Positions 7,860 to 17,456 of a DNA stretch of 64,000 nucleotides are shown piece after piece. The notes beneath the pieces were generated by a model that saw nothing but the letters and a program-made list of their open reading frames with translations, made no database searches and was not told where the DNA came from. The stretch is from contig NZ_CP077077.1 in NCBI RefSeq assembly GCF_019139675.1, positions 992,001-1,056,000 of the forward strand, in the 5' to 3' direction. The DNA comes from Pseudomonas maumuensis (GTDB taxonomy: Bacteria; Pseudomonadota; Gammaproteobacteria; Pseudomonadales; Pseudomonadaceae). The translations under genes and the position numbers were made by a program. How positions within the stretch are numbered: position 1 is the stretch's first letter; every line of letters begins with the position of its first letter.

Positions 7860-10262
7860 ATGAAGTTCACCCCGCGTTGCGTCTCGCTCTGGTTCGGCCT
7901 CTGCAGCTTGTCCGTTATGGCCGTCGTGCCCCATGCCGTGGCCGCCCAGCAGAGCCAGGTCTATGCCTTCGCCCAGCCCAGCCAGCCGCTGGCCCAGGCA
8001 CTCAACGCCTTCAGCCGTACCACCGGGCAGAGCGTGGTCTATACCCTGACGCTACCGGACCTGCGGGCCCCGGCGCTGAACGGCACCTTCGACGCCGAGC
8101 AGGCGCTGCAGCAGCTGCTCGGCAACTCGGGCCTGGCCTGGCGTCGCCTCGACGCGCGCACCCTGACCCTGGAGCCGCTCGACACCTCCGGCGCACTGAA
8201 CCTGCAGGCCACCACCATCAATTCGCAACTGGACGACTACAGCTACCAGCCGCCGGCCAGCGCCTCGATCATGCGCGGCCAGGGCGCGACCCTGGACATC
8301 CCGCAGGCCGTGAACGTGGTCCCGGCCCAGGTGATCCGCGACCAGGCACCGCGCAACCTGGACGATGCCCTGTACAACGTCAGCGGCATCACCCAGGGCA
8401 ACAACTTCGGCGGTACCGCCGACACCGTGATGAAGCGTGGCTTCGGCGACAACCGCGACGGCTCGATCATGCGCGACGGCATGCCGATCGTGCAGGGCCG
8501 CGCGCTCAATGCCAGCACCGAACGGGTCGAAGTGCTCAAGGGCCCGGCCTCGCTGCTCTACGGCATCCAGGACCCGGGTGGGGTGATCAACGTGGTCAGC
8601 AAGCGCCCGCAACTTACCCAGTACAACGCCCTGACCCTGCGCGGCTCGACCTACGGCAGCGGCAAGAACGGCAGCGGCGGCGGCCTGGACAGCACGGGTG
8701 CGCTGGGGGAGAGCAACCTGGCCTATCGCCTGATCGTCGATCACGAGGATGAAGACTACTGGCGCAACTTCGGCGTGCATCGCGAATCACTGGTGGCGCC
8801 GTCGCTGGCCTGGTATGGCGAGGACACCCAGGTGGTGCTGGCCTATGAGCACCGCGAGTTTCGCTATCCGTTCGACCGCGGTACCGCCTTCGGCAGCGAC
8901 GGCCACCCGCTGAACATACCCGCCACCCGCCGCCTGGACGAGCCGTTCAACGACATGGAGGGCCGCTCCGACCTGTACCGCCTGGAAATCGACCATCAGT
9001 TGGATGACGCATGGAAGCTGCACGTCGGCTACAGCTTCAACCGCGAGACCTACGATGCCAGCCAGGTGCGCGTGACCGGCGTGGATGAAAGCAAGAGTAC
9101 GCTGTCGCGCAGTATCGACGGCACCCGGGGCGCACTGAGCCGCGACCAGTTCGCCACCTTCAGCCTCAACGGCAGCGTCGAGCTGGCCGGCATGCGCCAC
9201 GACCTGGTGCTGGGTGCCGATCACGAGGACCGCAAGGTCTATCGCGCCGACCTGATCCGCCAGAACAGCCGCTCGACCTTCAGCTACCTGAACCCGGTCT
9301 ATGGCCGCGAAGTGGAAGGCACCAGCGTGCGCGCCAGCGACAGCGACCAGACCGACAAGCTGCGCACCGATTCGCTGTTCCTGCAGGACGCCTGGCACCT
9401 GGACGAGCACTGGATCCTGGTGGCCGGCGGGCGTTTCCAGCAGTACGACCAGTACGCCGGCCGCGGCCGACCGTTCAACGTCAACACCGACACCAGCGAC
9501 CAGACCTGGGTGCCCCATGCGGGCGTGGTCTACAAGGTCGATGACCAGCTGTCGTTCTATGCCAGCTACAGCGAGTCGTTCAAGCCCAACTCGACCATCG
9601 CCCCGCTGAGCATCGGCGGTGGCCGTACCCTGACCCTGGACTCTGGGGTCGCGCCGGAGGAGGGCAAGTCGTGGGAGCTGGGGGCCAAGCTCGACGTGCC
9701 GGGCGCGGTGACCGGTACCTTGGCGCTGTTCGACATCACCAAGCGCAACGTGCTGGTGGCCGATGGCGATACCCAGCCGGGGACCATTCTCTACAGCAAC
9801 GCGGGGGAAGTCCGCTCACGGGGTGTCGAGCTGGACCTGACCGGCCAGCTCAGCGAGCGCTGGAGCCTGATCGGCGCCTATGCCTTCACTGACGCCGAGG
9901 TCACCAAGGACCCGCAGCTCAAGGGCAATCGCCTGCAAAACGTCGCCCGCCACAGTGGCTCGCTTTCGGCGGTATACGACTACGGCAGCCTGTTCGGCGG
10001 TGATCGCCTGCGCCTGGGGGCCGGTGCGCGCTATGTGGGTGAGCGTGCGGGCAACGCGACAAACGACTTCGACTTGCCGGCCTACACCGTGGCCGATGCC
10101 TTTGCCAGCTACGAAACCAAGCTGGACGAGCACAAGGTGCGCCTGCAGTTGAACGTGAAGAACCTGTTCGACAAGGTGTACTACAGCTCGGCGGTGAACC
10201 GTTACTTCGTCGCGGTGGGGGATGCGCGGCAAGTCAGCCTGTCGAGCACTCTGGAGTTCTGA
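7860..10262 (+). CDS. TonB-dependent siderophore receptor with STN signalling domain
   Basis: This outer-membrane receptor takes up a ferri-siderophore, and its N-terminal STN domain (about residues 35-105: QPSQPLAQALNAFSRTTGQSVVYT) signals to the upstream FecR/sigma pair. The 800-residue protein has a signal peptide (about 1-30, ending AVAA), a plug (ASIMRGQGATLDIPQAVNVV, VLKGPASLLYGIQDPGGVINVVSK) and a beta-barrel ending in LEF. It resembles the FpvA/FoxA/FiuA class; the ligand cannot be named from sequence. It is the last gene of the rightward iron operon, with its own 116-bp upstream gap holding a palindrome, and it ends at a strong hairpin (10268-10286). Confidence 0.92.
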   Translation: MKFTPRCVSLWFGLCSLSVMAVVPHAVAAQQSQVYAFAQPSQPLAQALNAFSRTTGQSVVYTLTLPDLRAPALNGTFDAEQALQQLLGNSGLAWRRLDARTLTLEPLDTSGALNLQATTINSQLDDYSYQPPASASIMRGQGATLDIPQAVNVVPAQVIRDQAPRNLDDALYNVSGITQGNNFGGTADTVMKRGFGDNRDGSIMRDGMPIVQGRALNASTERVEVLKGPASLLYGIQDPGGVINVVSKRPQLTQYNALTLRGSTYGSGKNGSGGGLDSTGALGESNLAYRLIVDHEDEDYWRNFGVHRESLVAPSLAWYGEDTQVVLAYEHREFRYPFDRGTAFGSDGHPLNIPATRRLDEPFNDMEGRSDLYRLEIDHQLDDAWKLHVGYSFNRETYDASQVRVTGVDESKSTLSRSIDGTRGALSRDQFATFSLNGSVELAGMRHDLVLGADHEDRKVYRADLIRQNSRSTFSYLNPVYGREVEGTSVRASDSDQTDKLRTDSLFLQDAWHLDEHWILVAGGRFQQYDQYAGRGRPFNVNTDTSDQTWVPHAGVVYKVDDQLSFYASYSESFKPNSTIAPLSIGGGRTLTLDSGVAPEEGKSWELGAKLDVPGAVTGTLALFDITKRNVLVADGDTQPGTILYSNAGEVRSRGVELDLTGQLSERWSLIGAYAFTDAEVTKDPQLKGNRLQNVARHSGSLSAVYDYGSLFGGDRLRLGAGARYVGERAGNATNDFDLPAYTVADAFASYETKLDEHKVRLQLNVKNLFDKVYYSSAVNRYFVAVGDARQVSLSSTLEF

Positions 10263-10267
10263 TCAGC

Positions 10268-10286
10268 GGGGCCGCAATGCGGCCCC
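10268..10286. terminator. GC-rich hairpin between convergent genes
   Basis: An 8-bp perfect stem (GGGGCCGC/GCGGCCCC, loop AAT) lies between the receptor stop and the convergent AraC gene. It has no T-tract, so it would be a weak intrinsic terminator or an mRNA 3'-end stabiliser in both directions. The same hairpin type is attached to several REP elements in this window. Confidence 0.5.
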
Positions 10287-10290
10287 AGGA

Positions 10291-11166
10291 TCAACTGGCG
10301 AATGCCGCCCGATACGCCCCCGGCGTCGCTCCCAATGCCTGGCGAAACCGGTTGCTGAAGTGACTGGCACTGGCAAACCCGCACAGCAGCGCCACTTCGC
10401 CCAGGGGCAGGGTGCCCATGCGCAGCAAGCGACACGCCCTTTGCAGCCGCCGGGCCAGCAGGTACTGATGCGGCGGCAGGCCGAAGCTCGCCCGGAACAT
10501 CCGCGCGAAGTGGTACTCGGACAGGTTGCAGCGCAGTGCCAGCTCCCCCAGCGTCAGCGGCTGGTCGAGGTTGGCCTCGATATAGTCCACCAGTTGCCGA
10601 CGCTGGTGCGGTGCCAGCCCGCCCTTGAGTTTCAGCCCCTGGCGCAGGCCGACCTGGTTGAGCACGGCATGGTCGATTATGTCGTGGGCCAGGCTGCTGG
10701 CCAGCAGGCGTTCGCCGGGTTCGGCCCAGTCCAGGCCGATCAGCTCGCGGAAACGCCGGGCCTGCTGAGGATCGTCGAGGAAGGTCGCTTCGCGCAGTTG
10801 CATTTCCCGGGGCTCGCGGTCCAGCAGGCGGGTGCAGCCGAGGGCGAACTGTTCCTCGCTGATGTACAAGTGGGCCAGACGGATCGTGCCGTTGATCACC
10901 CAGTTCGACTCGTGGCCGGCGGGCATCACGCACAGCTTGTCCGGCGCGCCGCGATCGCCAGGGCGCTGGCGGCGGAAGGTGCCGGTACCGTCGGCGATGT
11001 AGCAGGACAGCGTGTGATGGCTGGGCGCCTGGTAGTCGCGGGCATCGTCGCGGTTGCTCCACAAGGCCGCCGCCAGGCCGTCGCCCAGGTGCGCGCTCAG
11101 CTCCAGCCGGGCGTGGGGCGAGGCGTTGAGGGCGTTGAAGACCTGCAGGTGATCGAGTGGGGGCAT
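10291..11166 (-). CDS. AraC-family transcriptional regulator
   Basis: This 291-residue regulator has a C-terminal double helix-turn-helix of the AraC/XylS type (about residues 190-290: VDYIEANLDQPLTLGELALRC and EVALLCGFASASHFSNRFRQ, ending ALGATPGAYR). The N-terminal part (about 1-165) is a putative sensing domain with no recognisable cupin motif. ATG 11166 has AGAGGAG upstream; the frame stays open to 11394, through the REP pair at 11303-11392, but that extension is not expected to be translated. It converges on the siderophore receptor, so it may respond to a siderophore-like ligand. That is guesswork from position. Confidence 0.85.
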   Translation of the reverse strand: MPPLDHLQVFNALNASPHARLELSAHLGDGLAAALWSNRDDARDYQAPSHHTLSCYIADGTGTFRRQRPGDRGAPDKLCVMPAGHESNWVINGTIRLAHLYISEEQFALGCTRLLDREPREMQLREATFLDDPQQARRFRELIGLDWAEPGERLLASSLAHDIIDHAVLNQVGLRQGLKLKGGLAPHQRRQLVDYIEANLDQPLTLGELALRCNLSEYHFARMFRASFGLPPHQYLLARRLQRACRLLRMGTLPLGEVALLCGFASASHFSNRFRQALGATPGAYRAAFAS

Positions 11167-11302
11167 GGGCGACTCCTCTGCCGGCCATCGTACTGCGGTG
11201 CGGGCGGGAAGGCAGCTGGTGGAAGAGGAAAAGCGCAAGTTTATGCAAGCGCCGGACTCAGGGCGCGGTAAAGACTCGTAGTCCTGGCGAGGGCGGCGCC
11301 CT

Positions 11303-11392
11303 CGATCGCTGGCAAGCCAGCTCCCACAAGGTGAAGGCATGTGCTGTTCCTGTGGGAGCTGGCTTGCCAGCGATGGGCCGCAAAGCGGCCCC
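11303..11392. repeat. Inverted REP pair with trailing hairpin
   Basis: Two REP palindromes in opposite orientation (11304-11328 and 11351-11375; core CTGGCAAGCCAGCTCCCAC) are followed by GGGCCGC-AAA-GCGGCCC (11375-11391). They fill the gap between the divergent AraC and DMT genes. Confidence 0.88.
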
Positions 11393-11411
11393 AAGTCGAC
11401 TGTCTGGAGGA

Positions 11412-12317
11412 ATGCCTGTGAATCTGTCGCTCTACCTGCTCACCGTCCTGATCTGGGGCACCACCTGGATCGCCTTGAAACTGCAACTGGGCGAGGTCGC
11501 CATCCCGGTGTCGATCGTCTACCGCTTCGCCCTGGCCGGGTTGATCCTGTTCGCCTTCCTGCTGCTCACCCGCCGCCTGCAGCCGATGAACCGGCGCGGC
11601 CACCTGGTGTGCCTGGCCCAGGGCCTGTGCCTGTTCTGCGTCAACTTCATGTGCTTCCTCACCGCCAGCCAGTGGGTAGCTACCGGCTTGATCGCCGTGG
11701 TGTTCTCCACCGCCACCTTGTGGAACGCGATCAATGCGCGGTTGTTCTTCGGCCAACGGATTGCCGCCAACGTGTTGGCCGGCGGCGCCCTGGGCCTGCT
11801 CGGCCTGGGCTTGCTGTTCTGGCCGGAGCTTTCGCACCACACCGCCAGCCGCGAGACCTTGTACGGGCTGGGGCTGGGCCTGCTCGGCACGTTGTGTTTC
11901 TCGGCGGGCAACATGCTCTCCAGCGTGCAACAGAAGGCCGGGCTCAAGCCAATGACCACCAATGCCTGGGGCATGCTGTATGGCGCCTCGATGCTGGCGG
12001 TGTACTGCCTGGCCAGGGGCATTCCGTTCGACATGGAGTGGAACGCCCGCTACATCGGCTCGCTGCTGTACCTGGTGATACCGGGCTCGGTGATCGCCTT
12101 CACCGCCTACCTGACGTTGGTCGGGCGCATGGGGCCGGAGCGGGCCGCGTACTGCACGGTGCTGTTCCCGCTGGTGGCGCTGAACGTGTCGGCGTTTGCA
12201 GAAGGCTATGAGTGGACTGCACCAGCCCTGCTGGGACTGGTCGCGGTGATGGCGGGGAATGTGCTGGTGTTTCGCAAGCCGTCGCAACGTACGCAGAGTG
12301 CCCTGGCCAGAAGCTAG
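11412..12317 (+). CDS. DMT-superfamily EamA-type exporter
   Basis: This 301-residue inner-membrane protein has two EamA repeats and about ten hydrophobic helices (LYLLTVLIWGTTWIALK at the N-terminus is the typical first helix; the second half starts near residue 150). Family members export amino acids or other metabolites; the substrate is unknown. ATG 11412 follows GGAGGA and is preferred over upstream in-frame codons, which run into the REP pair. It stands as a single gene, followed after 83 bp by the gtr operon. Confidence 0.85.
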   Translation: MPVNLSLYLLTVLIWGTTWIALKLQLGEVAIPVSIVYRFALAGLILFAFLLLTRRLQPMNRRGHLVCLAQGLCLFCVNFMCFLTASQWVATGLIAVVFSTATLWNAINARLFFGQRIAANVLAGGALGLLGLGLLFWPELSHHTASRETLYGLGLGLLGTLCFSAGNMLSSVQQKAGLKPMTTNAWGMLYGASMLAVYCLARGIPFDMEWNARYIGSLLYLVIPGSVIAFTAYLTLVGRMGPERAAYCTVLFPLVALNVSAFAEGYEWTAPALLGLVAVMAGNVLVFRKPSQRTQSALARS

Positions 12318-12400
12318 TCCGGCACAGCTGATATTTTTAGCAGGTGCGGCCAGCCAGCGGGTGACTAGACTAGCCCAGGGGCGACAGACTGGGGAGCGCA

Positions 12401-13921
12401 ATGGCCGTTTCGGCAATCTTGGATCATCGACTGTCTCGCAGGGATGCTTGGCTGTTGTGTCTCATGGCGATCGGGCTGCACGTCTTGCCCCTGGTGCTGG
12501 CAGACCTGGCCTACATCGACGATGTCTGGCGATCTCAATTGGCGGGGCAGTTGCAAGACCCGGGTGATTCCTGGACGGGTCAGGGCCGGGTGTTGGCTGA
12601 CGTGCTGCATGGCGGGCTGGGGTTCGGCAAGGCGACGCCGAACCTTTACCCACTGCCGTTGCTGCTGGCAATGGTGGTGGCCGCCAAGGCATTGGCGGAT
12701 TTGGCATTCCACTACTTCGAGGCACCCACAGGTACGGCACTGCTGGTGGTCTTGCCCCTTTGGTACAACCCCTTCTTCCTGCAGAACCTGTCCTACCAGT
12801 ACGACGGGGCCGTGATGGCGCTGGCCCTTGCCGCGAGTGTCATGGCCATCACGCAAGGGGCACGGCACCGGTGGGGCACAGGCCTGGCGATGGTGCTGAT
12901 TGCGGCGGCGGCCAGCCTTTATCAGGTCAGTGTCAATGTCTTCGCGGGGTTGTGCTGCATCGAAGTCATTCGTCAGGTCGCCGCGCATGCACCCCTGAAG
13001 CAGGTGGTACGGCAGTTGGCGCAGCGTATGGTTCAGTTGCTGGGGGGCGTCCTGCTGTACTTGGTCACGGGATATCGACTCATTGATGTTCCTCGCACGG
13101 CGCTGCTCCCCCTGGACCACGCATGGCCGGGAACCCTGGCGCGTCGCCTGCAGATGGCCTTCGAGCATGTGGGGTTGTTGGCAACGGCCGGCACGGCCTG
13201 GCTGTTCCTCATGCTCGGCGGCCTGGCTGGCGCGACGTTGGTGCTGTGCTCCTGTCAGGTGCTACGCAGTGCGCGCCCGGTGATGTCGAGGGTGGCGCTG
13301 TTGACGTTGATTTGGTTCTCTGTCGTGGCGCTTGTGCTACTGGTGCCGGGCATGTCGCTGCTGTTCGACTATTACAACCAAGGCGCGCGATTGTTGATGG
13401 GGCTGGGGCCCGCCATGGTGCTGGTGATGTTGCTGGCACATGAGCGGCTTGCTGGCCTGCATGCACGACTGGCCTGGGTCACGGCCATCCCCCTGGTGTT
13501 CATGCTGTCTTTTTCTTATGCCTATGGGCGGCTGCTGGTGGCGCAAAAGGAAGTGGAGCGGGTGATGACCTTCAGTATCGCGCAAGCCATCCAGTCCAAC
13601 CCCGCGTTGTATGGCGCCAAGCGTTTCTACATCCTTGGCCATGACAGCCGTCAAGTGTGGTTGCCCGCCGGCAGTGGTTCGTTTCAGGCCATGCCGGCCT
13701 TGAGGTATGTGTTCGCCATCGGTTACCAGGTGCTTCCCGAAATGATGCCGAGAGTGGGCATGACGACTTTCGGCAGCCACCCGCCCCTGCAAAGAGCGCA
13801 AGTATTGGTGTCCAGCCCTCAGCCCCAAGTGGATGGAAAGTTCTTTGCCATTCATCGGATAGACGACGTCGGCTATGTGTTGATGAAGCCGATTCTCGAC
13901 GCAGAGGCCTTCCATAAATGA
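12401..13921 (+). CDS. GtrII-type O-antigen glucosyltransferase (membrane)
   Basis: This 506-residue polytopic membrane protein of the glucosyltransferase (GtrII/GtrV, Glucos_trans_II) family is expected to transfer glucose from bactoprenol-P-glucose to an O-antigen unit in the periplasm. Ten or so hydrophobic helices are visible. The first periplasmic loop carries the acidic motif YIDDVWRSQ that this family uses near the active site, and a long soluble C-terminal part (about 395-506) follows the last helix. The start at 12401 has GGGGAG upstream. It overlaps gtrA by ATGA (13918-13921). Base composition is visibly less GC-rich than the flanking genes, which suggests transfer. The acceptor and linkage are unknown. 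Confidence 0.82.
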   Translation: MAVSAILDHRLSRRDAWLLCLMAIGLHVLPLVLADLAYIDDVWRSQLAGQLQDPGDSWTGQGRVLADVLHGGLGFGKATPNLYPLPLLLAMVVAAKALADLAFHYFEAPTGTALLVVLPLWYNPFFLQNLSYQYDGAVMALALAASVMAITQGARHRWGTGLAMVLIAAAASLYQVSVNVFAGLCCIEVIRQVAAHAPLKQVVRQLAQRMVQLLGGVLLYLVTGYRLIDVPRTALLPLDHAWPGTLARRLQMAFEHVGLLATAGTAWLFLMLGGLAGATLVLCSCQVLRSARPVMSRVALLTLIWFSVVALVLLVPGMSLLFDYYNQGARLLMGLGPAMVLVMLLAHERLAGLHARLAWVTAIPLVFMLSFSYAYGRLLVAQKEVERVMTFSIAQAIQSNPALYGAKRFYILGHDSRQVWLPAGSGSFQAMPALRYVFAIGYQVLPEMMPRVGMTTFGSHPPLQRAQVLVSSPQPQVDGKFFAIHRIDDVGYVLMKPILDAEAFHK

Positions 13922-14286
13922 GCCTGGTACGTTTCAACCGTTACGCGCTGATTGGCGTCGGCAACACGCTGATCCATTGGCTGACCTTCCTGCTCCTCCA
14001 CCTGCTTGTGGGCTTGTCGCAAGGGGCGAGCAACCTGCTGGCGTTTCTGTTGGCGGCGAGCGTGTCCTACTTCATGAATGCCCACTACACCTTTGCCGTC
14101 AGAGCTCGCACGAGACGTTACCTGATGTTCCTTTCTGGCATGGGTTGCCTGAGCCTGGCTCTGGGTGCGTTTTCTGACTTTGCCCGTCTGTCTCCATGGT
14201 TGACCTTGGTGACCTTTTCGATGGTCAGCCTTATTGTCGGGTATGCCTTTTCACACACCGTGGTGTTCAAGAGGAGGGGCCTGTGA
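13918..14286 (+). CDS. gtrA: GtrA-family bactoprenol-glucose flippase
   Basis: This 122-residue protein has four membrane helices and is of the GtrA family ([19 protein letters not shown] at the N-terminus is characteristic). It is thought to flip undecaprenyl-phosphate-glucose across the inner membrane for use by the periplasmic glucosyltransferase. It overlaps the GtrII-like gene (ATGA) and the GtrB gene (GTGA at 14283-14286), so the three genes form one coupled operon. Confidence 0.87.
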   Translation: MSLVRFNRYALIGVGNTLIHWLTFLLLHLLVGLSQGASNLLAFLLAASVSYFMNAHYTFAVRARTRRYLMFLSGMGCLSLALGAFSDFARLSPWLTLVTFSMVSLIVGYAFSHTVVFKRRGL

Positions 14287-15221
14287 ACATTACCTTGGTG
14301 GTGCCGTTGTTCAACGAACAGGAAACCCTGGAGCGCTTCTACCAGACGGTGCGCAGCGAACCTTCGTTGCAGGATAAGACTGTGGAGATCGTCTTCGTCA
14401 ACGACGGCAGCACCGACGACACCGAAGCCATCTGCGCCGAGCTGGCGGATAGGGACGAGTGGGTCACGTCGATCACCTTCTCGCGCAACTTCGGCAAGGA
14501 GTCGGCGTTGTTCGCGGGGCTGGAGCACGCCGAAGGCGACGCTGTGGTGCCAATCGATGTCGACTTGCAAGACCCCATTGAGGTCGTCGCGCAGATGATC
14601 GAGCGCTGGCAGGGCGGCGCCGACGTGGTGCTGGCCAAGCGCCGCAGCCGACTGGCTGATACGCGGTTCAAACGGTGGACGGCGGGGCTCTACTATCGGC
14701 TGCACAACGCCATCGCTGCGTTGCCGATTGAAGAGAACGTCGGCGATTTCCGCCTGCTCGACCGCAAGGTGGTCGCTGCCATCCGGCAGATGCCGGAGCA
14801 GCAGTTGTTCATGAAGGGCGTGCTGTCGTGGGTGGGGTTTCGTACCGAGATCATCGAGTACGACCGCCAGGAGCGGGCGGCGGGCAATAGCAAGTTTGGC
14901 TTCTGGCGCCTGTGGAACCTGGCACTGGACGGTATTACCTCGTTCAGCACGGTGCCGCTGCGGTTATGGACCTACATCGGTGGCGGTGTGTCGTTGTTCG
15001 CCCTGCTGTACGCGGCATTTCTGGTGCTGGACAAGCTGCTGTTCGGCAACGACTTGCCGGGGTACCCGTCACTGATGACAGCGATTCTGTTCCTTGGCGG
15101 AGTGCAGTTGATCGGGATTGGCATCCTGGGCGAGTACATCGGGCGGATCTACCAGGAAACCAAGCACCGGCCCCGCTATGTTGTACGCAAGGTACTGGGG
15201 CGGCGTAGCCAACCCCAGTAG
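14283..15221 (+). CDS. gtrB: GtrB-type bactoprenol glucosyltransferase
   Basis: This GT2 enzyme makes undecaprenyl-phosphate-glucose from UDP-glucose on the cytoplasmic face. The 312-residue product has the GT-A fold ([47 protein letters not shown] metal/donor motif) and two C-terminal membrane helices (about 230-255 and 266-290). GTG 14283 is the start, with AGGAGG upstream and overlap with the gtrA stop. It ends 47 bp before the convergent dehydrogenase gene, with a single REP copy between. Confidence 0.9.
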   Translation: MNITLVVPLFNEQETLERFYQTVRSEPSLQDKTVEIVFVNDGSTDDTEAICAELADRDEWVTSITFSRNFGKESALFAGLEHAEGDAVVPIDVDLQDPIEVVAQMIERWQGGADVVLAKRRSRLADTRFKRWTAGLYYRLHNAIAALPIEENVGDFRLLDRKVVAAIRQMPEQQLFMKGVLSWVGFRTEIIEYDRQERAAGNSKFGFWRLWNLALDGITSFSTVPLRLWTYIGGGVSLFALLYAAFLVLDKLLFGNDLPGYPSLMTAILFLGGVQLIGIGILGEYIGRIYQETKHRPRYVVRKVLGRRSQPQ

Positions 15222-15227
15222 GCCCTA

Positions 15228-15250
15228 TCGTGGGGCAACCCGCTCCCACA
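15228..15250. repeat. Single REP copy at convergent junction
   Basis: TCGTGGGGCAACCCGCTCCC (15228-15247, then ACA) is a variant of the REP palindrome with a GGGCAACCC core, between gtrB and the convergent dehydrogenase gene. Confidence 0.6.
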
Positions 15251-15268
15251 AACCCGATGATTGGGCCT

Positions 15269-16243
15269 TCAGCCTTTCCACACCTGCGGATTCACCAGAT
15301 CCTGCGGTCGCTCGCCCAGCAATGCCGCGCGCAGGTTGTCGATGGCCCGGTTGGCCATGGCTTCGCGGGTCTCGGCAGTGGCCGAACCGATGTGCGGCAG
15401 GGTCAGGGCGTTGGGTAGCTTGAACAGCGGCGAATCGGCCAACGGCTCCTTTTCGTACACGTCCAGGCCGGCACCGCGAATGGTGCCTTCCTGCAGGGCC
15501 TCGACCAGTGCCGCTTCGTCGACCACCGGGCCACGGGCGATGTTGACCAGGAACGCGCTGGGCTTCATCAGCTTCAGCTCGCGGGCGCCGATAAGCTTGC
15601 GGGTGGCGTCGGACAGCGGCACCACCAGGCAGACGAAATCGGCTTCTGCCAACAGTTCATCCAGGCTGCGCAATTGCGCGCCCAACTCCTGTTCCAGCGC
15701 GGCCTTGCGGCTGTTGCCGGTGTACAGCACCTGCATGTTGAAACCGAAACGGCCACGCCGGGCGATGGCCGCGCCGATGTTGCCCAGGCCGACGATGCCC
15801 AGTTTCTTGCCATGCACATCGCAGCCGAACTGCGCCGGGCCGACGGTGGCCTGCCAGTGGCCGGCCTTGGTCCAGGCGTCCAGCTCGGCGGTGCGCCGGG
15901 CGCAACCCATGATCAGGGCGAAGCCCAGGTCGGCGGTGCTTTCGGTGAGTACGTCGGGGGTGTTGGTCAGGGCGATGCCGCGCTCGTTGAAGTAGTCCAG
16001 GTCGTAGTTGTCGTAGCCGACCGAGACGCTGGACACCACCTCCAGCTTGCCCGCGCCTTCGAGCTGCGCCCGGCCCAGCTTGCGCCCGACGCCGATCAGG
16101 CCGTGGGCCTCGGGCAGGGCTTCGTTGAACTGGGCGGCGATGTCGCCCAGCTTGGGGTTGGGCACGATCACGTTGAAGTCGTGTTGCAGGCGCTCGGCCA
16201 TGGCCGGGGTGATGCGGCTGAAGGCCAGGACGGTCTTTTTCAT
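15269..16243 (-). CDS. ghrB: D-2-hydroxyacid dehydrogenase (GhrB/2-ketogluconate reductase-like)
   Basis: This 324-residue NAD(P)H-dependent 2-oxoacid reductase most resembles GhrB: glyoxylate/hydroxypyruvate reductase or 2-ketoaldonate reductase. The Rossmann motif is GKKLGIVGLGNIGAAIARRG (about 145-165). The catalytic Arg is in NIARGPVVDE, the Glu in LDVYEKEPL, and the His in LPHIGSATAETREAM. The start ATG 16243 gives MKKTVLAFS; an upstream ATG at 16261 is less likely. It is a single gene between gtrB and a LysR gene. Confidence 0.85.
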   Translation of the reverse strand: MKKTVLAFSRITPAMAERLQHDFNVIVPNPKLGDIAAQFNEALPEAHGLIGVGRKLGRAQLEGAGKLEVVSSVSVGYDNYDLDYFNERGIALTNTPDVLTESTADLGFALIMGCARRTAELDAWTKAGHWQATVGPAQFGCDVHGKKLGIVGLGNIGAAIARRGRFGFNMQVLYTGNSRKAALEQELGAQLRSLDELLAEADFVCLVVPLSDATRKLIGARELKLMKPSAFLVNIARGPVVDEAALVEALQEGTIRGAGLDVYEKEPLADSPLFKLPNALTLPHIGSATAETREAMANRAIDNLRAALLGERPQDLVNPQVWKG

Positions 16244-16328
16244 CGGGCTGCTTCTCTGCAAGGCGGGTAGGGGCGGTGTCGTTGCTTAGCAACCTACCAT
16301 TGTCCCCCGCCCGAATGCACCGGCTTTT

Positions 16329-17276
16329 TCAGTTGGCGATCAGCAGCTCGTGGGTTTTCAGGTCGGCCTCGTGGGCGGCGAGAATCTCCGGTAGCGAGTT
16401 GCGCAGGTACTCGACCCAGGTCTTGATCTTCGCATCCAGGTACTGGCGCGACGGGTAGATCGCATACAGGTTCAGCTCCTGCAGGCGGTACTGCGGCAGG
16501 ATCCGCACCAGGCTGCCGTCACGCAGGCCATCGATGGCGGTGTAGATCGGCAGCACGCCTACGCCCATGCCGCTGCGAATCGCGGTCTTCATCGCGTCGG
16601 CGGAGTTCACCTGGAACGGTGAGGTGGTGATGTTGACCACCTCCTGCCCCTCGGGACCGTCGAACAGCCATTTCTCCAACGGGATCACCGGGCTGACCAT
16701 GCGCAGGCAGGCATGCTTGAGCAGGTCGGCGGGCTTGTGCGCGAAGCCGTGGCGCGCCACGTAGTCGGGCGCGGCGCAGACGATGCTGTAGGTGATGCCC
16801 AGGCGCTGGGAGACGAACCCCGAGTCCGGCAGCTCGCTGGCCAGCACGATCGACACGTCATAGCCCTCGTCGAGCAGGTCGGGCACGCGGTTGGCCATGG
16901 TCAGGTCGAAGGTCACGTCCGGGTGCGATTCGCGGTAGCGGGCGATGGCGTCGACCACGAAGTGCTGGCCGACACCGGTCATCGAATGCACCTTCAGCTG
17001 CCCGGCGGGGCGGGCATGGGCATCGCTGGCCTCGGCCTCGGCTTCTTCGACATAGGTAAGAATCTGTTCGCAGCGCATCAGGTAGCGCTTGCCGGCCTCG
17101 GTCAGCGCGATGCGCCGGGTGGTGCGGTTGAGCAGGCGGGTTTGCAGATGGGCTTCCAGGTTGGAGACCGCCCGCGACACGTTCGCGGTGGTCGTATCCA
17201 GTTGCATGGCGGCGGCAGTGAAACTGCCGAGCTGGGCCACACAACTGAAAGCACGCATGTTTTGCAGGGTGTCCAT
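16329..17276 (-). CDS. LysR-type regulator divergent from FUSC efflux operon
   Basis: This 315-residue regulator has an N-terminal winged HTH (MRAFSCVAQLGSFTAAAMQLDTTTANVSRAVSNLEAHLQTRLLNRTTRR, about 7-57) and a periplasmic-binding-like effector domain (about 90-300). It is read divergently from the outer-membrane factor gene across 180 bp, the usual arrangement for a LysR regulator of an adjacent aromatic-acid or fusaric-acid type efflux system. The inducer is unknown. Confidence 0.87.
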   Translation of the reverse strand: MDTLQNMRAFSCVAQLGSFTAAAMQLDTTTANVSRAVSNLEAHLQTRLLNRTTRRIALTEAGKRYLMRCEQILTYVEEAEAEASDAHARPAGQLKVHSMTGVGQHFVVDAIARYRESHPDVTFDLTMANRVPDLLDEGYDVSIVLASELPDSGFVSQRLGITYSIVCAAPDYVARHGFAHKPADLLKHACLRMVSPVIPLEKWLFDGPEGQEVVNITTSPFQVNSADAMKTAIRSGMGVGVLPIYTAIDGLRDGSLVRILPQYRLQELNLYAIYPSRQYLDAKIKTWVEYLRNSLPEILAAHEADLKTHELLIAN

Positions 17277-17456
17277 GGGTCACTCTCGGTTTAGAGGACA
17301 AAATTGTGACATGAAGTAACGGTATTTCGCTTCCGACTAAAGCCGGATTATCGCTGTTTTGGTAACAAAGATTCGCAGGATTATGCGCTTATCGCCAGTG
17401 CGGGCGGCACCTAGAATTGCTCGGCCCCTCCACCTCTTCCTCGGGAAATCGCAGCT

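Noticed and set aside
12318..12400. Phase-variation control (GATC pairs with OxyR site) of the gtr operon
   Set aside because: No GATC methylation pair or OxyR-like repeat is visible in the 83-bp upstream gap, so the Salmonella-type switch is not supported.
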